Shown: piece by piece, positions 35,401 through 44,880 of the stretch | Layout: each line of letters opens with the position of its first letter | Numbering within the stretch: the stretch's first letter is position 1 | From: Nocardia beijingensis NBRC 16342 | GTDB taxonomy: Bacteria; Actinomycetota; Actinomycetes; Mycobacteriales; Mycobacteriaceae | DNA: 64,000 nucleotides | Assembly (NCBI RefSeq): GCF_001612785.1 | Contig: NZ_BDBC01000010.1 | Location: 248,001 to 312,000, forward strand | Direction: 5' to 3' | Notes under the pieces: model-generated | What the model saw: the letters and a program-made list of their open reading frames with translations, nothing else | The model's database searches: none | Told to the model about the DNA's origin: nothing | Translations under genes and position numbers: made by a program

Positions 35401-36324
35401 ATGGCCCGGCCCGATCTGAATCTGCTGATCACCTTGGACGTTCTGCTCGAGGAGGGCAGCGTGACCAGGGCCGGCGAGCGGCTCGCGCTCAGCCCTTCGG
35501 CGATGAGCCGCCAGCTCGCGCGGTTGCGTCGGGCCACCGGCGACCCGCTGCTGGTACGGGCAGGCCGGGGGCTGGTGCCGACGCCACGCGCCGTCGAGCT
35601 GCGCGAGCGTGTGCGCGGCCTGGTCCGGGATGCCGAAGAAGTGCTGCGCCCCGCCCACCACCTCGATCCGGCCGAGCTGGCGAGAACGTTCACCGTGCGC
35701 AGCAGCGACGGGTTCGTGGAGCGGTTCGGACCAGAGCTGGTGGCCGAGATCGGCCGCGCGGCGCCGGAAGTGCGACTGCGGTTCGTGCGGAAGACGAAGA
35801 AGGACACCGCCCCGTTGCGCGACGGCGGCACAGACCTGGAGACGGGCGTCATCGAGCGCGCGCTGCCGCCCGACATCGCGAGCAGGCCGCTGTTCACCGA
35901 CCGGTTCATCGGAGTGGTGCGTACCGAGCACCCGCTGAGCGCCGGAAAGGTCACCGCGGCCCGGTACGCCGCCGCGCGGCACGTGCACGTCTCCCGGCGC
36001 GGTCTGGACGAGGGGCTGGTGGACCAGGCGCTACATCCGACCGGCCACCGGCGCGACGTCGTCACCGTCGTGGACGGCTTCGGCGCGGCCTTGGCGCTGG
36101 CGCGGGCGGCGGATCTGGTCGCGACGGTCCCCCGGGAGCACACCGCGATTCTGCGGCATGGCATGCATTCGTTCGATCTGCCGTTCCGCGCTCCTGAGGT
36201 GACCGTGTCACTGCTGTGGCACCGCAGGCTCGACGCGGACCCGGCTCATCGGTGGCTGCGCGACCTGGTGTTCGGGGTGTGCGTTCGACTGTGCGGAGCT
36301 CACAGACCTTCGTCGACGGGATAG
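35401..36324 (+). CDS. LysR family transcriptional regulator
   Basis: 307 residues. The N-terminal winged helix is DLNLLITLDVLLEEGSVTRA plus LALSPSAMSRQLARLRRATG, close to the NodD/PcpR-like subgroup. The effector domain follows from about 90. Reads away from the efflux transporter, its likely target. Its last 25 bp overlap the end of the convergent ADP-ribosylglycohydrolase gene. Confidence 0.9.
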   Translation: MARPDLNLLITLDVLLEEGSVTRAGERLALSPSAMSRQLARLRRATGDPLLVRAGRGLVPTPRAVELRERVRGLVRDAEEVLRPAHHLDPAELARTFTVRSSDGFVERFGPELVAEIGRAAPEVRLRFVRKTKKDTAPLRDGGTDLETGVIERALPPDIASRPLFTDRFIGVVRTEHPLSAGKVTAARYAAARHVHVSRRGLDEGLVDQALHPTGHRRDVVTVVDGFGAALALARAADLVATVPREHTAILRHGMHSFDLPFRAPEVTVSLLWHRRLDADPAHRWLRDLVFGVCVRLCGAHRPSSTG

Positions 36325-37379
36325 CGGGCGGCGAGCCCGGACCGGTCGCCGAGCCCGAAGTTCATGACGAGGTCGTCGGCGACCCGCACCAGCACGTCGC
36401 GACCCTCGACCGCCGCCGCCCACTCCATCGGCAATCCGGAGACACCGTGGACGGCGCCGATCAGATTGCCCGCCACCGCGCCCGTGGAATCGGAATCGCC
36501 GGAGTGGTTCACCGCGAGCAGCAGCGCCGCGCGGGCGTCGCCGGTCCTGGCCGCGCGCAAGGCGCAGTACACCGCGATGGCCAGGCATTCCTCGGCGACC
36601 CACCCTTCACCCACCAGCTCGACCTGCTCGGCGGAAACCGGATGCTCGGACAATTCCGCGGCCCGGGTCAGCGCCGCGACCGTCTCCGCGCTCGAAGGGA
36701 CGGCGGCGAGCTGAGCGATCGTGTCCCGCAAGGCGATCGGCAGCTCGATTCCGCTCACCACCCGGTCGACCAGTGCCGCGAACGCCCCTGCGGCGAGATA
36801 GCCCGTCGGATGCCCGTGGGTCAGCTGCGCGGCACGCGCGGCGGTGGTGAACGCGAGATCCGCGCCCATTCCGCACAATCCGAAGGGCGCCGATCGCATG
36901 ACGGTGCCGCATCCCTTCGAGTGCGGATTCACCGGTCCGCTCTCGCCGAACGCGACCGGTGCGAGATATCCCCGTGCCTGCTGCCCGAGACCGGACATGC
37001 ACGCGTTCCCCGGCGCCCGCACCGCGTACAGGAACGGCAGGCTCGCCAGCCACCCGTCGACGTGCGGCGCGGGCCCCTCCTGCCGCTGCGTCTGCAACCA
37101 GCGCAGATAGGCTCGGCGCAACGCGGGCACCGGGTCGGCGCCTGGCACCGTACGCAACAGCCCTTCCGCGGTAAACAGAGTCATCTGGGTGTCGTCGGTG
37201 ACCTGTTGCGGCGCGTCGCCGTCGTGCTGAGGCAGGAAGCCCGTCACGCCCTCCTCGCCGTACCGCTGCCGGATCTGCTCCAACCGCAGGAACTCGATCG
37301 GCCAGCCGAGCGCGTCACCCACCGCCCCACCCAACAGAGAACCCCGGACCCGATCGAAGACCGCCATGTAATCCGCCAC
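36300..37379 (-). CDS. ADP-ribosylglycohydrolase family protein
   Basis: 359 residues. GSLLGGAVGDALGWPIEF, the metal ligands in TDDTQMTLF and NHSGDSDSTGAVAGNLIGA are the three hallmarks of the DraG/ARH fold (two Mg ions). The family removes ADP-ribose from proteins or small molecules. No ADP-ribosyltransferase is visible nearby. Confidence 0.92.
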   Translation of the reverse strand: MADYMAVFDRVRGSLLGGAVGDALGWPIEFLRLEQIRQRYGEEGVTGFLPQHDGDAPQQVTDDTQMTLFTAEGLLRTVPGADPVPALRRAYLRWLQTQRQEGPAPHVDGWLASLPFLYAVRAPGNACMSGLGQQARGYLAPVAFGESGPVNPHSKGCGTVMRSAPFGLCGMGADLAFTTAARAAQLTHGHPTGYLAAGAFAALVDRVVSGIELPIALRDTIAQLAAVPSSAETVAALTRAAELSEHPVSAEQVELVGEGWVAEECLAIAVYCALRAARTGDARAALLLAVNHSGDSDSTGAVAGNLIGAVHGVSGLPMEWAAAVEGRDVLVRVADDLVMNFGLGDRSGLAARYPVDEGL

Positions 37380-37395
37380 GGCACACCATCATCGC

Positions 37396-37411
37396 GCATG
37401 GCGCGCCATGC
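37396..37411. promoter_or_regulatory. 16-bp perfect palindrome GCATGGCGCGCCATGC
   Basis: Lies 17 bp upstream of the ADP-ribosylglycohydrolase ATG and 137 bp from the divergent TetR gene. Size and symmetry fit a repressor dimer site, most simply for that TetR protein. Confidence 0.5.
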
Positions 37412-37547
37412 TGGTCATCGCACTCGGCCCGGACGGCACGACGCGCGCCCGTGCCGTCACTCCCCCTACCGAGGCGCCGCCGGGAAACTAGCGGCGCAAG
37501 TATCCGGTCGGCTGCCTGCGACAATGCGAGCACCGAAAGGAGAGCCC

Positions 37548-38198
37548 ATGGCACGACCACGCCGGCCGCTGCTGACCCGCGACCGCATCATCGACACCGC
37601 CCTCGCCCTGGTCGACGCCGAGGGCTTGGCCGCTGTCTCGACGCGGCGGCTGGCCACCGAGCTGGGCGTGCAGGGTCCCTCGCTGTACAACCACGTCCGC
37701 ACCAAGGACGACCTCATCGATGCCGTGGTCGACGCCGTTCTCGGCGAGATCGACGTCTCGATGTTCGCCGGATTGTCGGCCGACGATCCGGACTGGCGCA
37801 CGTCATTGCGCGAGTGGGCCCGCTCCTACCGCACCGCCATGGCGGCGCACCCGAACATCGTGCCCGCGTTGGCGAGCGGTCCGGGTCATCGCCCCAACGC
37901 GTTGCGCATGGCCGACGCGGTCTTCGGCGGCCTCGTCGCGGCGGGCTGGCCGCGGCGGGAGGCCACCACGGTCGGCACCACCATGCGCTATTTCCTCACC
38001 GGAGCGTCGCTGGGATCGTTCGCCGCGGGCTTCCCCGCCGACGTCGCGGTCTACGCCGACGCGTATCCGCACCTCAACGAGGCGCATCTGCTGGCAGAGC
38101 GGCAGCAGCGGATCGATCGCGACGCCTTCGAAGTCGGCCTGGAGTCCCTGCTGGACGGACTGGAAAATCGCTACCGGCGTCTCGTCGACGGCGCGTAG
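37548..38198 (+). CDS. TetR family regulator (TetR_C_1/TetR-like)
   Basis: 216 residues. PLLTRDRIIDTALALVDAEG, then the helix-turn-helix VSTRRLATELGVQGPSLYNHVRTKDDL, characteristic of TetR(A)-type repressors, and the C-terminal TetR_C domain. AAAGGAGAG lies 6 nt before the ATG. Targets may be the divergent ADP-ribosylglycohydrolase or itself. Confidence 0.88.
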   Translation: MARPRRPLLTRDRIIDTALALVDAEGLAAVSTRRLATELGVQGPSLYNHVRTKDDLIDAVVDAVLGEIDVSMFAGLSADDPDWRTSLREWARSYRTAMAAHPNIVPALASGPGHRPNALRMADAVFGGLVAAGWPRREATTVGTTMRYFLTGASLGSFAAGFPADVAVYADAYPHLNEAHLLAERQQRIDRDAFEVGLESLLDGLENRYRRLVDGA

Positions 38199-38208
38199 CT
38201 CGACCGGG

Positions 38209-39456
38209 TCACCACAGCGGCAGTGGCGGCGAGGGCGGGAACACCACCGGAAGGGCGGTCAGCGCGCGGTGGAAGGGACCGGGACGCCAGGTCAGCTCGT
38301 CGGCCGGGACCGCGAGCCGCAGTTCGGGCAGCGCGTCGAGCAGTTGATCGATGGCGTCCTGAGCGATGAGGTAGGCCAGCGAATTCGCCGGACACGCGTG
38401 CGGGCCGCCGCCGAACGCGAGGTGGGCGCGGTTGCCCGAGTACCGTTCGGCGCGGATCGCGGGGTCGGTGTTGCAGGCCGCGATGCTGATCACGACCGGC
38501 TGGTGGGCGGGCAACCAGACATCGTCGATCAGGATGGGCTGCTTCGGGAAACTGAAGCAGAAGTTCGCCATCGGGGGATCGTTGAACAGCACCTCGTCCA
38601 GCGCGTCCCGGCTCGACAGGCTGCCGCCCAGCACACTGCCGCCGAACCGCTCGTCGGTGAGGATGAGCAAGAGCGTGTTGACGATCAGATTCAGTTGCGG
38701 CTCGATCCCCGCGCCGTAGAGCGTCCCCAGCTGGTGCACGACTTCGGCGTCGCTCAACTCGGTCGGGTGCCGGAGTATCCGCGTCGTGATGTCGTCACCC
38801 GGCTCGGCCCGTTTCAACACCGCCAGCTCACCCAGCGAGCCGATGAGCATCTTGTTCCCCTCCTCCGCGTCGACGCCCTCGAAGATCGCGGCCATACCGC
38901 TCGCGGCGCGCTGCGCGATCTCGGCCGGGCACCCCAGCATGGCGTTCAGCACCGCGAACGCGAGCGGAAAAGCGTACTGCCGCACGATATCCGCCGACCC
39001 GTCCGCGCAGAACGAGTTGATCAGCGGCGTCGCCAGCTTCGCGACGGTGTCGTGCAGGCCGTACAGGTCCACCTCGGCCAGGCCCGCGACGTTGGCTTGC
39101 CGATAGCGGGCATGCTCGGCTCCGGCGTTGCGCAACGCGTTCGGCCGCCACTGCATCATCGGCAGCACCGGGCAGTCGGCGGCGATGTCCTGCTGCCAGG
39201 CCCGTGGGTCGGCCGGAAAGTGGTCCGGATCGTTCAAGATCCGCACGGCCGTGTGATACCCGAGCACCAAGGTGGCCGGCACGCCCGGCGCCAGTTCCAC
39301 CGGCGCCAGCGATCCGTACCGCTCCCGCATCGCGCGATAGGCGCCGTGCGGGTCCGCGGCGAATTCGTTGGCGAACAACGGAATGCGCGGGCCGTCGGTG
39401 TCGATCGGCGAACCGTGCTGTGCGCGGCTGTACGCGGAGGACGTTGGCATCGTCAT
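38209..39456 (-). CDS. Cytochrome P450, CYP157-like with altered core motifs
   Basis: 415 residues from the ATG with GGAG 8 nt upstream. The heme ligand is Cys355 in LAFGGGPHACPANS. The I-helix reads LYGAGIEPQLN, so the usual oxygen-activating Thr is Pro. The K-helix reads DEVLFNDPP, so the Arg of ExxR is replaced by Phe. CYP157 enzymes of Streptomyces share this loss of ExxR, and I place it near them. Divergent from the amine oxidase. A redox substrate is unknown and normal monooxygenase chemistry is uncertain. Confidence 0.85.
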   Translation of the reverse strand: MTMPTSSAYSRAQHGSPIDTDGPRIPLFANEFAADPHGAYRAMRERYGSLAPVELAPGVPATLVLGYHTAVRILNDPDHFPADPRAWQQDIAADCPVLPMMQWRPNALRNAGAEHARYRQANVAGLAEVDLYGLHDTVAKLATPLINSFCADGSADIVRQYAFPLAFAVLNAMLGCPAEIAQRAASGMAAIFEGVDAEEGNKMLIGSLGELAVLKRAEPGDDITTRILRHPTELSDAEVVHQLGTLYGAGIEPQLNLIVNTLLLILTDERFGGSVLGGSLSSRDALDEVLFNDPPMANFCFSFPKQPILIDDVWLPAHQPVVISIAACNTDPAIRAERYSGNRAHLAFGGGPHACPANSLAYLIAQDAIDQLLDALPELRLAVPADELTWRPGPFHRALTALPVVFPPSPPLPLW

Positions 39457-39689
39457 CGAAGAAGCTCCAGGCGGTCGAACAACAAGATCCGTGAGCCTAA
39501 GCAGCGCGCAGGGCGTCCGCACCGGAAACGACTCGAGATGACCGGCCAGCGCAAGTTGCTATAGAATTGCCCCGATATTCGACGCGTTGACCTGATCGAA
39601 GGCGAATCGCACCCGCTGTGTCGAGTGCGCCGGTCGAGCGCAGGTAGCACGGCGGCCGTGCGCGAACTGCAACCCGAGGACGGCACGCC

Positions 39690-41054
39690 ATGACAGACGT
39701 CGACTTTTGCGTAATCGGCGGGGGATTCGCCGGATTGACGGCCGCGCTGCGGCTGAAACAGATGGGTCGATCGGTGGCGCTGCTGGAGGCCAGAGACCGG
39801 CTCGGCGGGCGCACCTTCACCCAGGTGCGCGACGACGGGTCGTGGATCGATCGCGGCGGCGCCTGGATCGGGCCGGGCCAGGACCGCATCCGAGCGCTGA
39901 TGACCGAGTTCGGCGTCGCGAGCTACAAGCAGTACACCGGCGGCGAGGCCATGATGGTGGTCGACGGCAAGCAGCATCGCTACACGGGGACGATCCCGTG
40001 GACCATGAGCCCGTGGGCGGCGATGAACCTCGGCGCCGTATTCCTCGAGCTGGGACATATGTGCAAGTCGGTGCCGCTGGAAGCGCCGTGGGCGGCGAAG
40101 AAGGCCGACAAGTGGGATCAGGTCAGCCTGGCGCACTGGCTGGAAGCCAACGTCCTGTCCAAGCCCGCGCACGATCTGCTCGAGACCGCCATCGCCGGTT
40201 GCTACACCTCGGCGGCTTCGGAGGTCTCGTTGCTTTTCGTCCTGTACCAGATGGCCTCCGGCGGCGGGCCGAGTTTCGTTCTCGGCGTCAAAGACGCGGC
40301 GCAGGACGCGCGGCCGATCGGGGGCATGGGTGCGATCTACCGGCCGATGGCCGCCGAACTCGGCGACGCGATCCACCTTTCGCAGCCCGTGCGCTGCATC
40401 CACCAGGACGATTCGGGAGTGACGGTCCGCGGGACCGACCTGAGGGTGCGGGCGCGCCGGGCGATCGTGACCGTCCCCCTCGCGGTCGCAGGCCAGATCT
40501 CGTACAAACCGATGTTGCCCGCCGACCGCATGTTCCTGCATCAGCGCATGCCGAGCGGTGCGATCATCAAAGTCTCCGTCGTGTACGACGAGCCGTTCTG
40601 GCGCGCCGACGGTCTGTCGGGGCAGTCCGCAGCGCCGGGCTCCCCCGCGACGATCACCATCGACGCGTGCACGGACACCGGGCGGCCCGGTGTGCTGTGC
40701 GTCATCGTCGAGGGACCCATCGCACGGCAGCTCGCCCGGCTCGACGAGACCGAACGCCGGCGCGCGATCCTCGACGCCCTCGTGGAACGATTCGGCCGGA
40801 AGGCGGGCGCGCCGGTCGACTACCTCGAACAGGACTGGAGCGCCGAGCGTTACTCCGGCGGCGGGATGCTCAGTCACGCGCCCACCGGTGTGCTCACGCA
40901 ATTCGGTCATGCGCTGCGGGAGCCGTGCGGCCGTATCCACTGGGCGGGCACCGAGAGTTCCGCGGTCATGTGCGGCTGGATCGACGGGGCCATTCGCTCC
41001 GGCGAACGCGCGGCCAGCGAAGTGCTCGAGCACGAGACCGCGGTGGTGGGCTGA
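39690..41054 (+). CDS. Flavin monoamine oxidase family protein
   Basis: 454 residues. N-terminal VIGGGFAGLTAALRL and ARDRLGGRTFT bind FAD; DRGGAWIGPGQDR and the C-terminal HWAGTESSAVMCGWIDGAI are typical of amine oxidases. Putative reaction is oxidation of an amine to an imine/aldehyde with H2O2 release. The methyltransferase gene follows by 3 nt, suggesting a two-gene operon. Confidence 0.9.
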   Translation: MTDVDFCVIGGGFAGLTAALRLKQMGRSVALLEARDRLGGRTFTQVRDDGSWIDRGGAWIGPGQDRIRALMTEFGVASYKQYTGGEAMMVVDGKQHRYTGTIPWTMSPWAAMNLGAVFLELGHMCKSVPLEAPWAAKKADKWDQVSLAHWLEANVLSKPAHDLLETAIAGCYTSAASEVSLLFVLYQMASGGGPSFVLGVKDAAQDARPIGGMGAIYRPMAAELGDAIHLSQPVRCIHQDDSGVTVRGTDLRVRARRAIVTVPLAVAGQISYKPMLPADRMFLHQRMPSGAIIKVSVVYDEPFWRADGLSGQSAAPGSPATITIDACTDTGRPGVLCVIVEGPIARQLARLDETERRRAILDALVERFGRKAGAPVDYLEQDWSAERYSGGGMLSHAPTGVLTQFGHALREPCGRIHWAGTESSAVMCGWIDGAIRSGERAASEVLEHETAVVG

Positions 41055-41057
41055 CCG

Positions 41058-41948
41058 ATGCGCACCGACGGAGACGTATGGGACATCGTCAGCAGTGTCG
41101 GGCTCACCGCCTTGGGAGTCGCGACGTTCCGGGCGCTGGAGACAGCCGCTCCCGATCCGCTGATCCGGGACGATTATGCGCCGCTGTTCGTCGCGGCCTC
41201 GGGTCACCAGCATTTCATCGGACTCTTGGCGGACCCGTCCCCGCTGGACGACATACCGCTGGTGCCCGGGTTCATGGGCTTTCGCACGAAGTTCTTCGAC
41301 GACTTCTTCCTCTCGGCCGCCGCGTCGGGCGTTCGGCAAGCCGTGATCGTCGCGGCGGGGCTGGACGCGCGGGCACAGCGCCTGGACTGGCCCGCGGGGA
41401 CGACGGTGTTCGAGATCGATCAGCCCAAAGTGCTGGAATTCAAGGAGAAGGTGCTCACCGAGCACGGCGCGCGAGCGAAGGCCGAGCGGCGCACGGTGCC
41501 GGTGGACCTGCGTGAAGACTGGCCCGCCGCGCTGCGTGGCGCGGGCTTCGACCCGGGTGCGCCCACCGCGTGGTCGGCCGAGGGGCTGTTGCCCTATCTG
41601 CCGGGCGCGGCGCAGGACAGGTTGTTCGAACACATCGATGCACTGTCCGCGCCCGGCAGCAGGCTGGCGGTGGAGAGCTTCGTGGCCGGAGTCGACGTCA
41701 AACGCTTCGCGAGCGTCGAGTCCAAGTACTTCGGCCAGTACAACCCGTTCGGGACTGTCGATCCGGCCGAGCTGTTCTACGACGACGAGCGGGCCGATCC
41801 GGCCCGGTGGCTGGCCGAGCACGGCTGGTCGGTGCGGGCCGAGAGTCCGAGCGAGCTGGCCGCGTCCTACGGCCGGTCGGTCCCGGATCTCCCCGATGAC
41901 CTCGACGACCTGTGGCGGCAACCTCGGCTGCTGACCGCTGGGCGGTAG
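41058..41948 (+). CDS. Class I SAM methyltransferase (mycobacterial TIGR00027/LCMT-like)
   Basis: 296 residues. WDIVSSVGLTALGVATFRA and IRDDYAPLF at the N-terminus, VIVAAGLDARAQRLDWP as the SAM loop, and WSAEGLLPYLPGAAQDRLF. These define the large actinobacterial family related to leucine carboxyl methyltransferases. Substrate not known. Co-transcribed with the amine oxidase. Confidence 0.92.
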   Translation: MRTDGDVWDIVSSVGLTALGVATFRALETAAPDPLIRDDYAPLFVAASGHQHFIGLLADPSPLDDIPLVPGFMGFRTKFFDDFFLSAAASGVRQAVIVAAGLDARAQRLDWPAGTTVFEIDQPKVLEFKEKVLTEHGARAKAERRTVPVDLREDWPAALRGAGFDPGAPTAWSAEGLLPYLPGAAQDRLFEHIDALSAPGSRLAVESFVAGVDVKRFASVESKYFGQYNPFGTVDPAELFYDDERADPARWLAEHGWSVRAESPSELAASYGRSVPDLPDDLDDLWRQPRLLTAGR

Positions 41949-41954
41949 CAGTCG

Positions 41955-42767
41955 TCACATCTTCGCGCTGCGGGCCATGACGAAGCTGTAGAGCCCGTAG
42001 GTGATGATGCCCAGGCCGGCGACCAGGAGCAGGGCAAAGCCGAAGGGTTGCGCGCCGAGCGTCTTGATGGCTCCGTCCAGTCCGGCGGACTTGTTCGGAT
42101 CGGATTCGGTCGCGGCGAGGATCACCAGCAACCCGACTGCGGCGACGGCCAGTCCCTTCGCGATGTAGCCTGCCGTGCCGAGCCGTCGCACGAAAGCGCT
42201 CGGCGTCCCGCGCAGGTCGTCGAGGAAGTTCTGCGTGGCGCCTTTGTACACGTGATAGCCGCCGACCGCGATGATGATCAGCCCACCCACGACGAGAGCG
42301 ATCGTTCCGGCGGTGTTCTGCATCAACCGTGCCGTGAGCCCCACGCTCTGACTGCTGCTCGACCGCCCGCTGCCGTGGGCGAAACGGAACGCGGTGACAG
42401 CCAATCCCGTGTAGACCGCGAACAGGGAGAAGGCCTTGACGCGGTCGAACGCCTCGGATTTCTTGCTGTCGGCCGCCGGTTCGGACGCTTTGCCGAAGAA
42501 AGCTTCCATCAGCCGCCACAGCGCCATCACGACGAACGCGGCCCCAGCCACCCACAGCGTGATCGTGCCGCCCGGCTTGTTCGCCAGTTCGGCCATCGCA
42601 CCGGATTGATCGGCGTTCCCACCGCCACCGAACGCGAGCCGGATGGCGATGTAGCCGATGAGCAGGTGCACGAGGCCGGACATGACGTAGCCCGCGCGGG
42701 CGAACCCCGCGAACACGCTGTTCTGTGCGATGCGCCCGGCGGTGTCGGAAAGGCCGGTGTGGGTCAT
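41955..42767 (-). CDS. DUF1206 membrane protein
   Basis: 270 residues, six hydrophobic segments arranged as three tandem two-helix DUF1206 units (ARAGYVMSGLVHLLIGY, AVYTGLAVTAFRFA, GTAGYIAKGLAVAAVG). GGGAGGAG precedes the ATG. Function unknown; common in actinobacteria. Confidence 0.87.
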   Translation of the reverse strand: MTHTGLSDTAGRIAQNSVFAGFARAGYVMSGLVHLLIGYIAIRLAFGGGGNADQSGAMAELANKPGGTITLWVAGAAFVVMALWRLMEAFFGKASEPAADSKKSEAFDRVKAFSLFAVYTGLAVTAFRFAHGSGRSSSSQSVGLTARLMQNTAGTIALVVGGLIIIAVGGYHVYKGATQNFLDDLRGTPSAFVRRLGTAGYIAKGLAVAAVGLLVILAATESDPNKSAGLDGAIKTLGAQPFGFALLLVAGLGIITYGLYSFVMARSAKM

Positions 42768-42901
42768 TGGTACTCCTCCCATCCCAGGTGCCACGACAGA
42801 AGCGCCGCAGGACACCGACCGGATACCCAAGTCCGCCGCGAACCCACCTGCCCATCTCGGTGCCTCGCCGATCCACGATCGCAGCGGTGCGCGCCCTCGT
42901 G

Positions 42902-44143
42902 TCAGCGGCCGGCGGGTGCGCGTCGCGCGAATACCGGTGCGCGCTCCGCCCGAATCCCGACGCCGCCCAGGTAGGCGGTGAGACCGCGAAGGGGCGGGAC
43001 CTGCCGCAACGCGCGCAGCGGCCCCGGCAGGCGATGGGGATCGAGGGTGCCCGACAGCGCCGGTCGCAGGAGCATCTCGTGTTCGCCGCGCTGGGATCGC
43101 TGGGTCACGATCGTCGGCAGTGACCTGCGGTGCTGGACCCGCCCGAGATGGCGGGCGCCGATCTGCCCGCCCAGCAACGGTCGCGCCAGGATTCGCGCGG
43201 CGGCGACCGCGTCCTGGATGGCGAGGTTGACTCCGACGCCGCCGACCGGCGACATGGTGTGCGCGGCGTCGCCGATGCAGAGCACGCCGGGGGCGTGCCA
43301 GCGGCGCAACCGGTTCATCTCGGCGCGAAGCAGTTTCACGTCGTCCCAGGATCGAATGGCTTCCGTCTGCCGCGTCGACCAGCCGAACATCCCGGCCAAG
43401 CGTGTGCGCAAGACCGAGATGTCGTCGGCCCGCCGGTGCGCGTCGGTGCCTTTGGCGATCAGATAGGAGGTCTGGTAGTAGTCGCCGCGGTCCATGGTGA
43501 CCGCGACCTGGCCTGCGCCGAACCAGCCGAACACTTCGCCGTCGCGGGTGTCGTCGCCCTTCGGAACGCGGACCTGCCAGACATCCATCGGGACGTCGAA
43601 CGCCCTGACCGGCAGCCCGGCTTCCCGGCGGACCGTCGACCAGCGACCGTCGCAGCCGACGGTCAGCCGGGCGTCGAGTTCGTGGTCGGCGCCGTCGGCG
43701 TCGCGGTAGCGCACGCCGGTGACCCGCCCGCTGTCATCGCGGCGCAGGTCGGTGACGGCGCAGTTCATCCGCAGTGTGAACGACGGTTCCTCCGCCGCGG
43801 CGGTCGCGAGCAGGTCGAGGAAGTCCCACTGCGGGACCATCGCGATGTACTTGTGCCGGCCCGGGATTCGCCGGAAGTCGGCCATCACGACCGTGGTGGC
43901 TCCGATCCGGATGCGCATCTGTTCCAGCCGCCTGGCCGGAAGCCGCGCGAATCGCTGCCCCAATCCAAGTTCGTCCAGCAGCCGCAGGGTCGAGGGATGA
44001 ACCGTGTCGCCACGGAAGTCCCGCAGGAAATCACGATGCTTCTCGAGCACCGTCACCTCGACCCCGGCGCGAGCCAGCAGCAGGCCCAGCATCATCCCGG
44101 CCGGACCGCCACCGACGACCACGCATTGTGTCCGTTCAACCAT
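42902..44143 (-). CDS. FAD-dependent monooxygenase (class A)
   Basis: 413 residues with the three class A motifs: GGGPAGMMLGLLLARAG, TVGCDGRWSTVR (DG) and LCIGDAAHTMSPVGGVG (GD). Family members hydroxylate aromatic or polyketide substrates with NAD(P)H. Divergent from a TetR gene with a perfect palindrome in the short gap, so induction by substrate is likely. Confidence 0.92.
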   Translation of the reverse strand: MVERTQCVVVGGGPAGMMLGLLLARAGVEVTVLEKHRDFLRDFRGDTVHPSTLRLLDELGLGQRFARLPARRLEQMRIRIGATTVVMADFRRIPGRHKYIAMVPQWDFLDLLATAAAEEPSFTLRMNCAVTDLRRDDSGRVTGVRYRDADGADHELDARLTVGCDGRWSTVRREAGLPVRAFDVPMDVWQVRVPKGDDTRDGEVFGWFGAGQVAVTMDRGDYYQTSYLIAKGTDAHRRADDISVLRTRLAGMFGWSTRQTEAIRSWDDVKLLRAEMNRLRRWHAPGVLCIGDAAHTMSPVGGVGVNLAIQDAVAAARILARPLLGGQIGARHLGRVQHRRSLPTIVTQRSQRGEHEMLLRPALSGTLDPHRLPGPLRALRQVPPLRGLTAYLGGVGIRAERAPVFARRAPAGR

Positions 44144-44162
44144 GCCGCCACGGTAGCAAAAC

Positions 44163-44177
44163 TTAGACAGAGTCTAA
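44163..44177. promoter_or_regulatory. Operator TTAGAC-AGA-GTCTAA
   Basis: A perfect 6-3-6 palindrome in the 62-bp gap between the FAD monooxygenase and the divergent TetR gene. It is AT-rich against its surroundings and lies where both promoters must be. Best candidate site for the adjacent TetR repressor. Confidence 0.75.
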
Positions 44178-44205
44178 TTTTAGAGGGTGTGTAACAATCG
44201 ATCCT

Positions 44206-44862
44206 GTGGCTGAGCGTCTCGGACTGCGGGAACAGAAGAAGCGCCGCACCCGTCGAGCGCTGGTGCGGGCCGCTCTGGCGCTGTTCGACGAGAAGGGCTA
44301 CGACCACACGACGGTCGCGGAGATCGCGAGCGCCGCGCAGGTGTCGTACGCGACGTTCTTCAATTACTTCACCGCCAAAGACGAGGTGATCTTCGCCGAC
44401 GACGATCTCTACGACGATCTGCTGCGCGAGGTGTTCGACCACCGCGCACCGGACGAGCGCCCGGCCGATCTCCTGCTGCGCGCGATCGAGCACCTCAGCA
44501 CCGCCACGTCGTGGAGCTTTCCACTCGACCACGAACTCACCCGCCTGCGCGCCCGCCTCATCGCGGAGGTGCCCGCACTACGCGCCGCCGCCCTGCTGCG
44601 CAACGCCGCGCTGCAGCAGCGGCTCGCCACCGCCTTGCGGCAGGCCTATCCGGACGACGTCGACGCCTTGCACGCGGCGGCGCTCACCGGCGCGCTCGTC
44701 GGAGCCGTCGATGCCGCGCTCACCTGCGTCGCCACCGGGGCCGTCACACCGGACACGATCTCCGCCGCCGTCGGCGAAGCCGCCAGAATCGTGCTGCGAG
44801 GTCATCTGTCGAATCACCGAACCTCGGCGAAGCCGGACCACCTCCCGAACCCGGACGCTTGA
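44206..44862 (+). CDS. TetR family regulator of the FAD monooxygenase
   Basis: 218 residues from GTG. GLREQKKRRTRRALVRAALA, then the helix-turn-helix TTVAEIASAAQVSYATFFNYFTAKDEVIF. FFNYF is the recognition-helix end of this subgroup, often found beside class A monooxygenases. Confidence 0.9.
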   Translation: MAERLGLREQKKRRTRRALVRAALALFDEKGYDHTTVAEIASAAQVSYATFFNYFTAKDEVIFADDDLYDDLLREVFDHRAPDERPADLLLRAIEHLSTATSWSFPLDHELTRLRARLIAEVPALRAAALLRNAALQQRLATALRQAYPDDVDALHAAALTGALVGAVDAALTCVATGAVTPDTISAAVGEAARIVLRGHLSNHRTSAKPDHLPNPDA

Positions 44863-44880
44863 CCGGTCCCGTCCGCCGAC

